Source: Cellulomonas hominis (GTDB lineage Bacteria; Actinomycetota; Actinomycetes; Actinomycetales; Cellulomonadaceae). Taken from it: a stretch of 64,000 nucleotides of DNA. The notes under the pieces were generated by a model. It was given only the letters and a program-made list of their open reading frames with translations. It was not told the DNA's origin and made no database searches. The translations under genes and the position numbers were made by a program. Location of the stretch: contig NZ_CABEGA010000040.1 in the NCBI RefSeq assembly GCF_901521055.1, positions 1 through 64,000 of the forward strand. The letters are read 5' to 3'. Of this stretch, positions 11,513 through 19,177 are shown piece by piece. Numbering within the stretch: position 1 is the stretch's first letter; each line of letters opens with the position of its first letter.

Positions 11513-12073
11513 TCAAGACGCCGCCGAGCCGGCCGCGACGAGCGCGCGCACCGCCTCCCGGGTCAGCTCCCGGTCCGACGGCTCCCGGTCGAGGGCGCGG
11601 TGCAGGACGAGGCCCTCGATCAGCGCGTCGACCTGCCGGGCGGTCCGCGCCGGGAGGTGCCGCTCCAGCTCGCGCCGGCTGCGCTCCATCCAGGCCGTCG
11701 TCAGGGCCCGGTACCGCGGGTCCCGCGCGGCGAGCACGTACAGCTCGACGGTGAGGACGAGGTCCCGCTGCTGCGCCGGGTCCGAGAGCGCGTGCACCAG
11801 GTCCACCACGGCCTCGACGGCCCCGTCGGCGTCCCGGGCAGCGCCGAGCCGCGCCTCGAACGTCGCGGCGACCCGCTCCGCGAACCGGGTGAAGGCCTCC
11901 TGCAGCAGCTCGTCCATGCCGGCGAAGTGGTACGTCATCGACCCCAGCGGGACGTCGGCCCGCTCGGCGATCCTGCGGTGCGAGATCCCGGCGACGCCGA
12001 CCTCGGCGACCAGGTCGAGCGTGACGTCCACCAGCCGGTCCCGGCGGCCGGGGTCGGTGCGGCGCGCGCGCAC
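11513..12073 (-). CDS. TetR-family transcriptional regulator
   Basis: A 186-residue TetR regulator. The N-terminal helix-turn-helix is residues about 10-55 (GISHRRIAERADVPLGSMTYHFAGMDELL), and the all-alpha C-terminal ligand domain has the pattern of the TetR_C_6/BetI-like group. The GTG start lies 3 bases beyond the stop of the acetyltransferase gene, so the two are co-transcribed, with the regulator second. It may control that operon, but no operator was identified. Confidence 0.85.
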   Translation of the reverse strand: MRARRTDPGRRDRLVDVTLDLVAEVGVAGISHRRIAERADVPLGSMTYHFAGMDELLQEAFTRFAERVAATFEARLGAARDADGAVEAVVDLVHALSDPAQQRDLVLTVELYVLAARDPRYRALTTAWMERSRRELERHLPARTARQVDALIEGLVLHRALDREPSDRELTREAVRALVAAGSAAS

Positions 12074-12076
12074 CGG

Positions 12077-12706
12077 TCAGACGCTGCGGACGACGCGGGC
12101 GGGGTTGCCCACCGCGACGCTGTTCGGCGGGACGTCCCGGGTGACGACCGCGCCGGCCCCCACCACGCTGTTCTCGCCGATGGTCACGCCCGGGCACACG
12201 ACGACGCCGCCACCGAGCCACACGTTGTCCTCGATCACGATCGGCTTCGCGGCCTCGAGCTTGTCGCGCCGGGGCTGCGGCTCCACGGGGTGGGTGGGCG
12301 TGAGCAGCTGGACGTGCGGGCCGATCTGGCAGTCCGCGCCGATGCTGATGGGGGCGACGTCGAGCGCCGTCAGCCCCATGTTGACGAACGTGCGGGGGCC
12401 GATCGTGATGCGGTCGCCGTAGTCGACGTGCACCGGCGCCCGCACGAACGCCGTCGGGTCCATGCTGCCGAACAGCTCGCGCGCGGCCTGCTGGCCGGCC
12501 TCCGGGTCCTCGTCGTAGGCGGCGCGGAACCGCGCGGCCAGCCGCACCGCCCGCTTCTGCGCCTCGGCGATCGCCGGGTCGTCGGAGATGTAGAGGTCCC
12601 CGGCGAGCATGCGCTCGTAGCTGGTGCGGGGGTCGCCGGCGAAGTAGTCGGCGGGGGTGGTCGCGGGGGTGGTCGCTGAGGTGGTCGCGGGAGCGTCGTC
12701 GGTCAT
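12077..12706 (-). CDS. Maltose/galactoside O-acetyltransferase family (left-handed beta-helix)
   Basis: A 209-residue hexapeptide-repeat acetyltransferase close to Maa/LacA. The N-terminal Mac domain (MLAGDLYISDDPAIAEAQKRA) precedes the coil region with repeated [LIV]-G-x4 hexapeptides (ISIGADCQIGPHVQLL, IVIEDNVWLGGGVVVCPGVT, IGENSVVGAGAVVTRD). The active-site histidine lies in TPTHPVE. It transfers acetyl from acetyl-CoA to a sugar hydroxyl. The ATG at 12706 was chosen; an in-frame ATG at 12724 is possible. It is co-transcribed with the TetR gene. Confidence 0.87.
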   Translation of the reverse strand: MTDDAPATTSATTPATTPADYFAGDPRTSYERMLAGDLYISDDPAIAEAQKRAVRLAARFRAAYDEDPEAGQQAARELFGSMDPTAFVRAPVHVDYGDRITIGPRTFVNMGLTALDVAPISIGADCQIGPHVQLLTPTHPVEPQPRRDKLEAAKPIVIEDNVWLGGGVVVCPGVTIGENSVVGAGAVVTRDVPPNSVAVGNPARVVRSV

Positions 12707-12731
12707 GCGGACGAGCGTACACATCGGGCGG

Positions 12732-13127
12732 TCACGGGCTGATCGAGAACCACACGACCTTGCCGCCCGCCCGGTCGGGCCGCCAGCCCCAGGCGTGGCT
12801 CAGCGACTCGACGATGCGCATGCCGTGCCCCCCGGGCAGCCCGGCACGGTCCGCGCGGACCTGCGGCGGGCGCACGTCGCCGTCGGCGACCTCGACGACC
12901 AGGCGGCCGCCGCGCGCGGTCACGCCGACCGTCACGTGGGGCGTGCTCCCGGCGTGCCGCACCGCGTTCGTGACGACCTCGCTGGTCATCAGCTCCAGGT
13001 GCTCCAGCAGCTCACCGGTCACGCCGGCGGCCCGTGCGCGGGCGAGCACCCAGGCCCGGGCGGGCCCGACCGACGACGGCGCGGCGACGAATCGTCGCGT
13101 CAGGCCGCCGCCGCGAGTGGTCACCAC
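12732..13127 (-). CDS. RsbW-like anti-sigma factor / GHKL ATPase
   Basis: A 131-residue stand-alone histidine-kinase-type ATPase domain. The N box is ELMTSEVVTNAVRHAG and the G1/G2 glycine boxes are VADGDVRPP and GGHGMRIVESL. In the RsbW/SpoIIAB family such proteins are serine kinases that bind sigma factors and phosphorylate STAS antagonists. Tandem GTG codons at 13127 and 13124 are the likely start. It lies 40 bases downstream of a STAS gene on the same strand, so the two form a partner-switching pair. The cognate sigma factor is not in the window. Confidence 0.85.
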   Translation of the reverse strand: MVTTRGGGLTRRFVAAPSSVGPARAWVLARARAAGVTGELLEHLELMTSEVVTNAVRHAGSTPHVTVGVTARGGRLVVEVADGDVRPPQVRADRAGLPGGHGMRIVESLSHAWGWRPDRAGGKVVWFSISP

Positions 13128-13167
13128 CGCACGATAGACGCCGCCCGGCCCGGACGCCGGAGGGCGC

Positions 13168-13533
13168 TCAGTCCTCGCCCGTGTCCCGCAGGTCGAGCAC
13201 GCTGTCGACCCCGGTCAGGCGGAACACGGACAGCGGCGAGCCGTGCGCACCCCGCACGCGCAGCCGGTCGGGGCGCAGCCGCGGCGCGAGGGCGACGACG
13301 AGGGCGAGCACCGACGAGTCCATGAACGTCGCCTCGCTCATGTCGACCTCCCGCACGCCGGCGGTCGCCAGGGCGCCGCCGAGGGACTCCTCCGCGACGC
13401 CGAGCTGCCCCGCGAGCTCCGCGACCGTCACCACGTCGGCGTCGCCGGCGAGCCGGAGCACGTCCGGCTGCGCGGGGTCGATCCACGCGCGTCCCCGCGG
13501 GCGGGGCGTCGGCGGGGTGGTGGCGGGGGGCAC
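13168..13533 (-). CDS. STAS-domain anti-anti-sigma factor
   Basis: A 121-residue protein with a STAS fold. The phosphorylation-site loop is TFMDSSVLALVVAL, where the first Ser after MD is the residue phosphorylated in SpoIIAA/RsbV. The C-terminal stretch (SVFRLTGVDSVLDL) also fits. The frame is open further upstream, but that part is Pro/Arg-rich and not domain-like, so the GTG at 13533 is preferred. It probably binds the RsbW-like kinase encoded 40 bases downstream when unphosphorylated. The large PP2C phosphatase at 25706-28246 is a possible upstream activator. Confidence 0.8.
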   Translation of the reverse strand: MPPATTPPTPRPRGRAWIDPAQPDVLRLAGDADVVTVAELAGQLGVAEESLGGALATAGVREVDMSEATFMDSSVLALVVALAPRLRPDRLRVRGAHGSPLSVFRLTGVDSVLDLRDTGED

Positions 13534-13694
13534 CGCGCCAGTATGTGCCGCCGCGCGCGGTTTGCCCCGGCGGCCCGCCGCACGACGCGGCCCGGTTTCC
13601 TCCGGCCGGTCCGCGGACGCCCCCGCGGCCGCCGGTCCCGCGCGTGGCAGGGTGGGCGCGTCTCGCCCCACCGACGCTCCGCCCCGGAGGACCC

Positions 13695-14873
13695 GTGACC
13701 CGCACCTACTCGCACATCGTGATCGGCGCCGGCGCCGTCGGGTCCGCCGCGGCGCACTGGCTGGCGCGGCGCGGGGCCGCCCGGGTGCTCGTGCTGGAGC
13801 AGTTCGACCTGGTGAACGCGCTCGGGTCGTCCGGCGACCACTCCCGGATCATCCGCCGGTCGTACCACCGCGCCGAGTACGCGCGGCTGACCGACGCCAT
13901 GTTCGAGGCCTGGGCCCAGGTCGAGCGCGACTCCGGGCTCCGGGTGTACACCCGCACCGGCGGGCTGGACCTCGCGCCGCCGGCGGACGGCGGGTCCGCG
14001 CGCCTCGACCCGTTCCGCACGGCGATGGACGCGGCCGGCATCGGGTACGAGGACCTCACGACCGCCGAGCTGCGCGCCCGGTACCCCCAGTGGGTCGTCC
14101 CGGACGGCACCGCGGCCCTCTACCAGGAGGACGGCGGCATCATCGACATCCGCCGCTCGGTGTCCGCGCACACGGCGCTCGCGATGGCCGCCGGCGTGGA
14201 CTTCCTGCCGCACACCCGCGTCACCGGGGTCGACGTCCGGGACGGCTCGGTCGCCGTCCGCACGACCGCCGGGACGTTCGAGGCCGGCGGGCTCGTCGTC
14301 GCCGCGGCGTCCTGGCTGGGCGACCTCATGCCGGACCTCGGGCTGACGTACCGGCTCACCCTGTCGCAGGAGCAGGTCGACTACGTCGCCTCCCGCCGGC
14401 TCGGGGCGTTCGCGCCGGACCGGTTCCCGATCTGGGTGTGGCACGGCGCTGACGTCATGTACGGCTTCCCCGTGTACGGCGAGGCCGCCGTGAAGGTGGC
14501 CCGCGACATGCGCGGCGAGCTCATCACGAGCGACGGCCGCCGCCACGAGCCCGTCGCGGACGAGACCGCGCGCTCCCTGCGGTTCCTCGAGGCGCACCTG
14601 CCGGACGCGGCCGGGCCGCCGCTCGTCGCGCGGACGTGCGTGTACGACATGCCGCCGGACCGCGAGTTCGTCCTCGACACGGTGCCCGGCCACCCGCACG
14701 TCGCGGTGTTCAACGGCGCCGGCCACGCGGGCAAGTTCGCGAGCCTGGTCGGCTCGGTGCTGGCAGACCTGCTGACGGCCGGGTCCACGCCGCACGACAT
14801 CGCGGCGTTCGGGCTGGCGCGGTCGGCGGTCGTCGACCCTGAGTACGTCCCGCAGTTCGACCTGCACGCCTGA
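13695..14873 (+). CDS. N-methyltryptophan / monomeric sarcosine oxidase-like flavoenzyme
   Basis: A 392-residue FAD-dependent amine oxidase. The Rossmann dinucleotide motif is HIVIGAGAVGSAAAHWLARRG, and the family fingerprint GSSGDHSRIIRRSYH follows. RTCVYDMPPDREFVLD holds the cysteine that in monomeric sarcosine oxidase and SolA carries FAD covalently, followed by FNGAGHAGKFA. It should oxidise a secondary N-methyl amino acid, releasing formaldehyde and H2O2. The GTG at 13695 follows CGGAGG; the frame is open upstream but is low-complexity. No tetrahydrofolate-linked sarcosine genes are adjacent, so the substrate is unknown. Confidence 0.85.
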   Translation: MTRTYSHIVIGAGAVGSAAAHWLARRGAARVLVLEQFDLVNALGSSGDHSRIIRRSYHRAEYARLTDAMFEAWAQVERDSGLRVYTRTGGLDLAPPADGGSARLDPFRTAMDAAGIGYEDLTTAELRARYPQWVVPDGTAALYQEDGGIIDIRRSVSAHTALAMAAGVDFLPHTRVTGVDVRDGSVAVRTTAGTFEAGGLVVAAASWLGDLMPDLGLTYRLTLSQEQVDYVASRRLGAFAPDRFPIWVWHGADVMYGFPVYGEAAVKVARDMRGELITSDGRRHEPVADETARSLRFLEAHLPDAAGPPLVARTCVYDMPPDREFVLDTVPGHPHVAVFNGAGHAGKFASLVGSVLADLLTAGSTPHDIAAFGLARSAVVDPEYVPQFDLHA

Positions 14874-14901
14874 GCCGCGCGGGCGGGGCCGGACGAGACG
14901 G

Positions 14902-15633
14902 TCAGGCGGGGACCGCGACCACCACGACGTTCTCGGCGTAGCGCCCGGTCGCGGCGTCGAACGCGCCGCCGCAGGTGACGAGCACCAGCCGGGGCGGCCC
15001 GTCGACGCGGAACAGGTCGGCCGGCAGCCCCGCGGACTTGTCGTACGACCGCCGCTCGGCCACGGCGTACCGCAGGGTGGACCCGTCGGCGGTGGTCACC
15101 TCGACGACCGTGCCCGGCGGGACGCGGAGGACGCGGGACATCGGCCCGGCCCCGGTGCCGGCGGCGTCGACGTGCGCGGCGAGCACGGTGGACCCCTGCG
15201 TCGCGCCGGGGACCGCGCCGCTGGACCACCACCCGGCCACCCGGGGGTCGGCCGGCACCTCCAGGGCGCCGGACGCCTCGACCCCGACGGGGACGACGTC
15301 GGCGGTGACGTCGGCGTCAGGGACCGCCAGGTGGACCGGGGCGGCCACGGCCGTCGCCGGTGGTGGCGCCGACGGTGGCGCGGGCGGCGACGGCACGCCG
15401 GCGGGCGCCGCGGCAGGCGTGGCGGCGGCAGGTGCGGCGGGGCCAGGCGTGGCGGGGGCCGGCGCGGCGGCGACGCTCCCGTCGGGCGGCGGGGCCGCCA
15501 CCGTGCCGCCCACGTCAGCCACGTCCAGCACCGGCGGCTGCTGCAGCAGCACCACCCCGGCGGTCGCGGCGACCAGCCCCGCGGCGCCGAGCACCGCCGG
15601 GACCAGCCGCCGCACGCGCTCCCGTGCGGTCAC
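14902..15633 (-). CDS. Class E/F-type sortase
   Basis: A 243-residue membrane-anchored cysteine transpeptidase. One N-terminal helix (residues about 10-30) is followed by a ~70-residue Pro/Ala-rich linker and then the sortase barrel. The catalytic triad is visible: His154 in LAAHVD, Cys221 in LVTCGG and Arg231 in GRYAENVV. The TCGG context fits actinobacterial class E/F housekeeping sortases, which join surface proteins to peptidoglycan. The GTG start overlaps the stop of the upstream DUF4142 gene by four bases (GTGA). No LPxTG protein is encoded nearby except possibly that neighbour. Confidence 0.85.
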   Translation of the reverse strand: MTARERVRRLVPAVLGAAGLVAATAGVVLLQQPPVLDVADVGGTVAAPPPDGSVAAAPAPATPGPAAPAAATPAAAPAGVPSPPAPPSAPPPATAVAAPVHLAVPDADVTADVVPVGVEASGALEVPADPRVAGWWSSGAVPGATQGSTVLAAHVDAAGTGAGPMSRVLRVPPGTVVEVTTADGSTLRYAVAERRSYDKSAGLPADLFRVDGPPRLVLVTCGGAFDAATGRYAENVVVVAVPA

Positions 15634-16286
15634 GCGCGCACGCGCCGCCGCAGCACCACGGCCCCGGCGACGGCGACCAGCAGCACGCCGGCACCCACGA
15701 GCGCCGCTCCGGCCGCCTGCGAGGACGAGGCCGCCTGCCCGCCGGTACCCGCCGGGACCGACGTCGGCACGCCGAGCTCCTGCGCCGTGGCGAGCAGCCC
15801 GTCGAGGTGGCCCTGCACGACCGGCGCCGACGCGGCGGCGAGGTCCTTGACCGCCTGCTCGGTGCCCTGCGCGAGCTCCTGCTGGCCGGCGGCGAGCGTC
15901 GCCCGGTGGCCGGCGATCTGCGACTGCACCCACGCGCGGTCGAACGCCTCGCCGGACTGCGCGGTGACGGCGGCGAGCGCCTGCTGCTGCTCGGGGCTCG
16001 GGGTGGTCGGGAGCGTCACGCCCAGCTGCTGCGCGACGGGCGTCAGGGCGGCGTCCAGCCGGGTGTGGTCGTCGATCAGCATCTGGCCGTGCATGCGGAC
16101 GTCCTCGGTCGTCGCCTGCTGCACGGCGGCCTGGCCGGCGGCGATCTCCGCGAGGTTGCTCTGGTGCGCGGCGACGAGCCACGCCTGGTCCTGCTCGGAC
16201 GGTGCGGCAGCGGCCGGGCCGGCCGCGAGCGCGAGGGCACCCACGGCGGAGGCGAGCAGCACGGCGGTACGGCGGAGGAAGGTCAT
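15630..16286 (-). CDS. Secreted DUF4142 ferritin-like protein with C-terminal membrane anchor
   Basis: A 218-residue exported protein. A signal peptide (MTFLRRTAVLLASAVGALALAAGPAAAA, cleavage near residue 28) leads into a helical DUF4142 domain (EQDQAWLVAAHQSNLAEIAAGQ, VRMHGQMLIDDHTRL), whose family function is unknown. The last ~25 residues are a hydrophobic helix ending in RRRVRA, the layout of a sortase sorting signal, but no LPxTG precedes it; the closest string is SVPAGTGGQ about 15 residues upstream of the helix. The ATG at 16286 has a GAGGAG site. Translationally coupled to the downstream sortase. Confidence 0.82.
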   Translation of the reverse strand: MTFLRRTAVLLASAVGALALAAGPAAAAPSEQDQAWLVAAHQSNLAEIAAGQAAVQQATTEDVRMHGQMLIDDHTRLDAALTPVAQQLGVTLPTTPSPEQQQALAAVTAQSGEAFDRAWVQSQIAGHRATLAAGQQELAQGTEQAVKDLAAASAPVVQGHLDGLLATAQELGVPTSVPAGTGGQAASSSQAAGAALVGAGVLLVAVAGAVVLRRRVRA

Positions 16287-16380
16287 GGTGGGCTCCTCGG
16301 GCGACGTCGTCGTCGCGGTCCGTGCGCTCGAGCCGCTCACCCATGATGCGAACCGCGGCGGCGGCGCGCATCCGGGGGCG

Positions 16381-16737
16381 TCACTGCTCCGCGGCGTCCC
16401 AGTCGGTCAGCACCACGGCCGCCGCGAGCGCCGCGGAGGTCGCGAGCCACAGCGCGCGGGCCCGCGGGTCCTTCGCGATGCCCGTGACGAGCGGCAGCGC
16501 CAGGTACAGCGGGTCGGAGGCGAGGTCGATGACGCGGTGCGTGCGCCACGGGATCACGCGGCGCACCCCGAGCGGGCTGTCCGTCAGGGCGTTGACGACC
16601 GTGGCGACGGCGCCGAAGCCGCCGAAGAACGCCTTCGCGCCCCGGCTGAGGCCGAGCAGGTGCGGGGCGGTCAGGAGCGTCGCGCCGATGCCGTAGTCCA
16701 GCGCGGAGTGCAGGGTGGGCGAGAGCGGTTTCGTCAT
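16381..16737 (-). CDS. Small multispanning membrane protein, unknown function
   Basis: A 118-residue protein with about three to four hydrophobic segments (YGIGATLLTAPHLLGL, GGFGAVATVVNAL, PLYLALPLVTGIA, LWLATSAALAAAVVL). The N-terminal half contains HSALDYGIGATLL and the middle RTHRVIDLASDPLYLALP; I recall similar uncharacterised bacterial membrane proteins but know no function. The ATG at 16737 was chosen because it starts the conserved part. It stands alone between the DUF4142 and GCS2 genes. Confidence 0.6.
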   Translation of the reverse strand: MTKPLSPTLHSALDYGIGATLLTAPHLLGLSRGAKAFFGGFGAVATVVNALTDSPLGVRRVIPWRTHRVIDLASDPLYLALPLVTGIAKDPRARALWLATSAALAAAVVLTDWDAAEQ

Positions 16738-16797
16738 GCCTCCAGGCTCGCCCCGCGCCCGGGACGCCGCCACCGGCCGGGTGCGGCACGGCGGCGG

Positions 16798-18015
16798 TCA
16801 CTCCGCGGCGCGGCGCACCATCTCGGCGAGGTCCCCCGTGCGGGCGGCCTCGGCGCGCTGCCACGTCGCGCCGGTGCCGCGCGCGAGGACGCGCTCGAGC
16901 CGGCGCTCGACGGGCGCCTCGTCGCCGGACCACGCCAGCGCGGTCGCCACGTGCTCGAGCAGCGTCTCGACGGCCACCGCCGCGGGTACCGGGCGGCCGT
17001 CGCGGGGGTGCAGGAGCTCGCCCTCCACGCCGGAGCGGCTGGCCCGCCACGCCGCGAGCCGCAGCACGGAGGTGTCGACGTCGGCGGCCGGGATCCCGGC
17101 GCGCCACTCGCGCGCGGCGGTGTCGACCAGCGCCCGGGTGAGCGCGGCGACGAGCACCGTGTCGGCCGGGTCGAGGCAGACGTCGGCGACCCGCACCTCG
17201 ATGGTCGGGTACCGGTGCGAGAGCCGCGCGTCGCCGTAGAACATGCCCTCGTCGAGGAGCACCCCGGTGTCGAGGAACCTCCGCAGCCGCGCGCGGTAGC
17301 CGTCGACGGACCCGTACAGGTCGGCCGGCCCGGTGGTGGGCCAGCGGCCCCACGCCTGCGTCCGGTACCCGGCGTACCCGGTGTCCTGCCCGTCGAAGAA
17401 CGGCGAGTTGACCGCGAGCGCCGACAGCACGGGCAGCCACGGCCGGATGCGGTCGAGCACGGCCACGCCCTCGTCGGGCGACTCCACCGCGACGTGCACG
17501 TGGCAGCCGCAGGTCAGCTGCTGCGCGCAGGTGACGCCGAACCGGTCCTGGATCGCGACGTACCGCTCCGTGGGCGTCAGCGACGGGTGCACCGGCAGCG
17601 GCGAGGTGGCCAGGGCGGCCACGAGCGCGCCGGCCTGCGCCGCGGCGGAGGCGGCGCGGGCCCGCAGGTCGATCAGGTCCTCCTCGATGTCGGCCATCGC
17701 CGTGCGCGGCGGGGTGGCCGTCTCCACCTGCTCCTGCTGCAGCTCGGAGGTGAGCACCGGGATGCCGCCGTCCGACTCCCCCGCCGCGGCGAGCACCGCG
17801 CCGGCGACCGGGGCGGCGCGTCCGGTCCGGGGGTCGACGAGCAGGAGCTCCTCCTCCACGCCGACGGTGCGCAGCGCGGGCGGCGGGGCCGTGGCGGCCG
17901 ACGACGACGCCGCGCCGGCGTCCGGGGTCGTCGGCACGGGCAGCACGCCCGGGACGCCGTCGAGGCACGGGTCGGCCAGTCGGACGGTGGGCGACGTGAC
18001 GGGCAGCAGGTCCAT
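16798..18015 (-). CDS. Carboxylate-amine ligase, GCS2 family (YbdK-like)
   Basis: A 405-residue ATP-dependent ligase of the glutamate-cysteine ligase type 2 superfamily. It has the N-terminal RTVGVEEELLLVDP motif, ELQQEQVETATPP, the CGCHVHV histidines, NSPFFDGQDTGYAGYRTQAWGRWP and EVRVADVCLDPAD. YbdK relatives have only weak gamma-glutamylcysteine synthetase activity and their true substrates are mostly unknown. The ATG at 18015 with GAGGAG upstream removes a spurious extension. It is divergent from a DUF1028 / NAGGN-type amidotransferase pair, raising the possibility of a joint role in making a small peptide amide. Confidence 0.85.
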   Translation of the reverse strand: MDLLPVTSPTVRLADPCLDGVPGVLPVPTTPDAGAASSSAATAPPPALRTVGVEEELLLVDPRTGRAAPVAGAVLAAAGESDGGIPVLTSELQQEQVETATPPRTAMADIEEDLIDLRARAASAAAQAGALVAALATSPLPVHPSLTPTERYVAIQDRFGVTCAQQLTCGCHVHVAVESPDEGVAVLDRIRPWLPVLSALAVNSPFFDGQDTGYAGYRTQAWGRWPTTGPADLYGSVDGYRARLRRFLDTGVLLDEGMFYGDARLSHRYPTIEVRVADVCLDPADTVLVAALTRALVDTAAREWRAGIPAADVDTSVLRLAAWRASRSGVEGELLHPRDGRPVPAAVAVETLLEHVATALAWSGDEAPVERRLERVLARGTGATWQRAEAARTGDLAEMVRRAAE

Positions 18016-18233
18016 GGGTGCTCCTCGCGAGCGGGGACCGCGTCGGCGCGGCCTCCTCCAGCGGCGCCGACACTGCACCGTCGGCGGACAGCGTCACACG
18101 ATCATGGCACGGTCGCGCGCGCAGCAGCAGGGCCCGCACCCGGGGTCGTCGCGCCCTGCGCCGGGGCGTGGCACGCTCGGAGCTGCTGACCTGCGGCGGC
18201 ACCGCCGCGGGACCCTCGCGACGGGAGATGCGC

Positions 18234-19139
18234 GTGACCTACTCGCTCGTGGCCCGGGACCGCGACGGCCGCACCGTGGGCGTCGCCTCGGCCTCCCGGT
18301 ACCTGGCCGTCGGCTCGACCGTGCCCGGCGTGGCCGCCGGTGTGGGCGCGCTCGCGACCCAGGCGAGCACCAACGTGATGTACCGCGAGCGCGGGCTGCG
18401 CGCCCTGAGAGCGGGCGAGGCGCCCCGGCGCGTCGTCGAGGCCCTCGTCGGCGACGACCTCGACCGCGACCGCCGCCAGCTGGCCGTGGTGTCCCTCGAC
18501 GGCCCGCCGGCCGCCTGGACCGGGCCGGACTGCGTCCCCTGGGCGGGGCAGGTCGTACGGGACGACTGCGCCGCGGTGGGCAACCTCCTGGCCGGGCCGC
18601 AGGTGCTTCCGGCTGTGCTCGACGCCTTCGAGGGCGCCACGGGCGACCTCGCCCACCGGCTGCTCGCCGCGCTGGCCGCCGGGGACGCCGCCGGCGGGGA
18701 CCGGCGGGGCCGGCAGAGCGCCGCCCTGGTGGTGGCGTCCGGCCCCGGCACGGTGCACCTGCGCACGCCCGCGCGGGTCGACCTGCGCGTCGACGACCAC
18801 CCCGACCCCGTCCAGGAGCTGGCGCGGCTGGTCCGCCGGCACGACCTCCTCGTCGCGGAGCCCGACCCGGCGAGCGCGCTGCCGCTGACCGGCGAGACGG
18901 CCGCGGAGGTCGCCCAGGTGCTGCGCCTGCTCGACGGGGAGGCGGCGCCGGACCCGGTGCTGGTGCAGGCCGTCCGCGACGCCCGCGGCGTCCCCCGGCC
19001 GGTGACCGGGCCCGACCTGGAGCTGCGCCTGGCGGTGTGGGCCGTGCGGCGCAACCTCGGCCACCTCACGCTCCCCGGCGCGGTCGATGCGGCCCTCCTC
19101 GCGGAGCTCCGGGACGCCGCCCTGGAGCCCCCCGGCTGA
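18234..19139 (+). CDS. DUF1028 family protein (Ntn-hydrolase-like)
   Basis: A 301-residue protein starting with the DUF1028 signature (TYSLVARDRDGRTVGVASAS) and continuing with GVGALATQASTNVMYRERGL and AVGNLLAG. The family has a predicted N-terminal-nucleophile hydrolase fold with unproven activity. The GTG at 18234 is preferred over the in-frame ATG at 18228 because GGGAG lies 6-7 bases upstream and family members begin at this Thr/Tyr-Ser. The C-terminal ~75 residues look like an added helical domain. It lies 38 bases upstream of the asparagine-synthase-like gene, so probably co-transcribed. Confidence 0.75.
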   Translation: MTYSLVARDRDGRTVGVASASRYLAVGSTVPGVAAGVGALATQASTNVMYRERGLRALRAGEAPRRVVEALVGDDLDRDRRQLAVVSLDGPPAAWTGPDCVPWAGQVVRDDCAAVGNLLAGPQVLPAVLDAFEGATGDLAHRLLAALAAGDAAGGDRRGRQSAALVVASGPGTVHLRTPARVDLRVDDHPDPVQELARLVRRHDLLVAEPDPASALPLTGETAAEVAQVLRLLDGEAAPDPVLVQAVRDARGVPRPVTGPDLELRLAVWAVRRNLGHLTLPGAVDAALLAELRDAALEPPG

Positions 19140-19177
19140 ACCTGCGGGGCGGTCGACGTCGTGTCAGGCTCGTCCGC

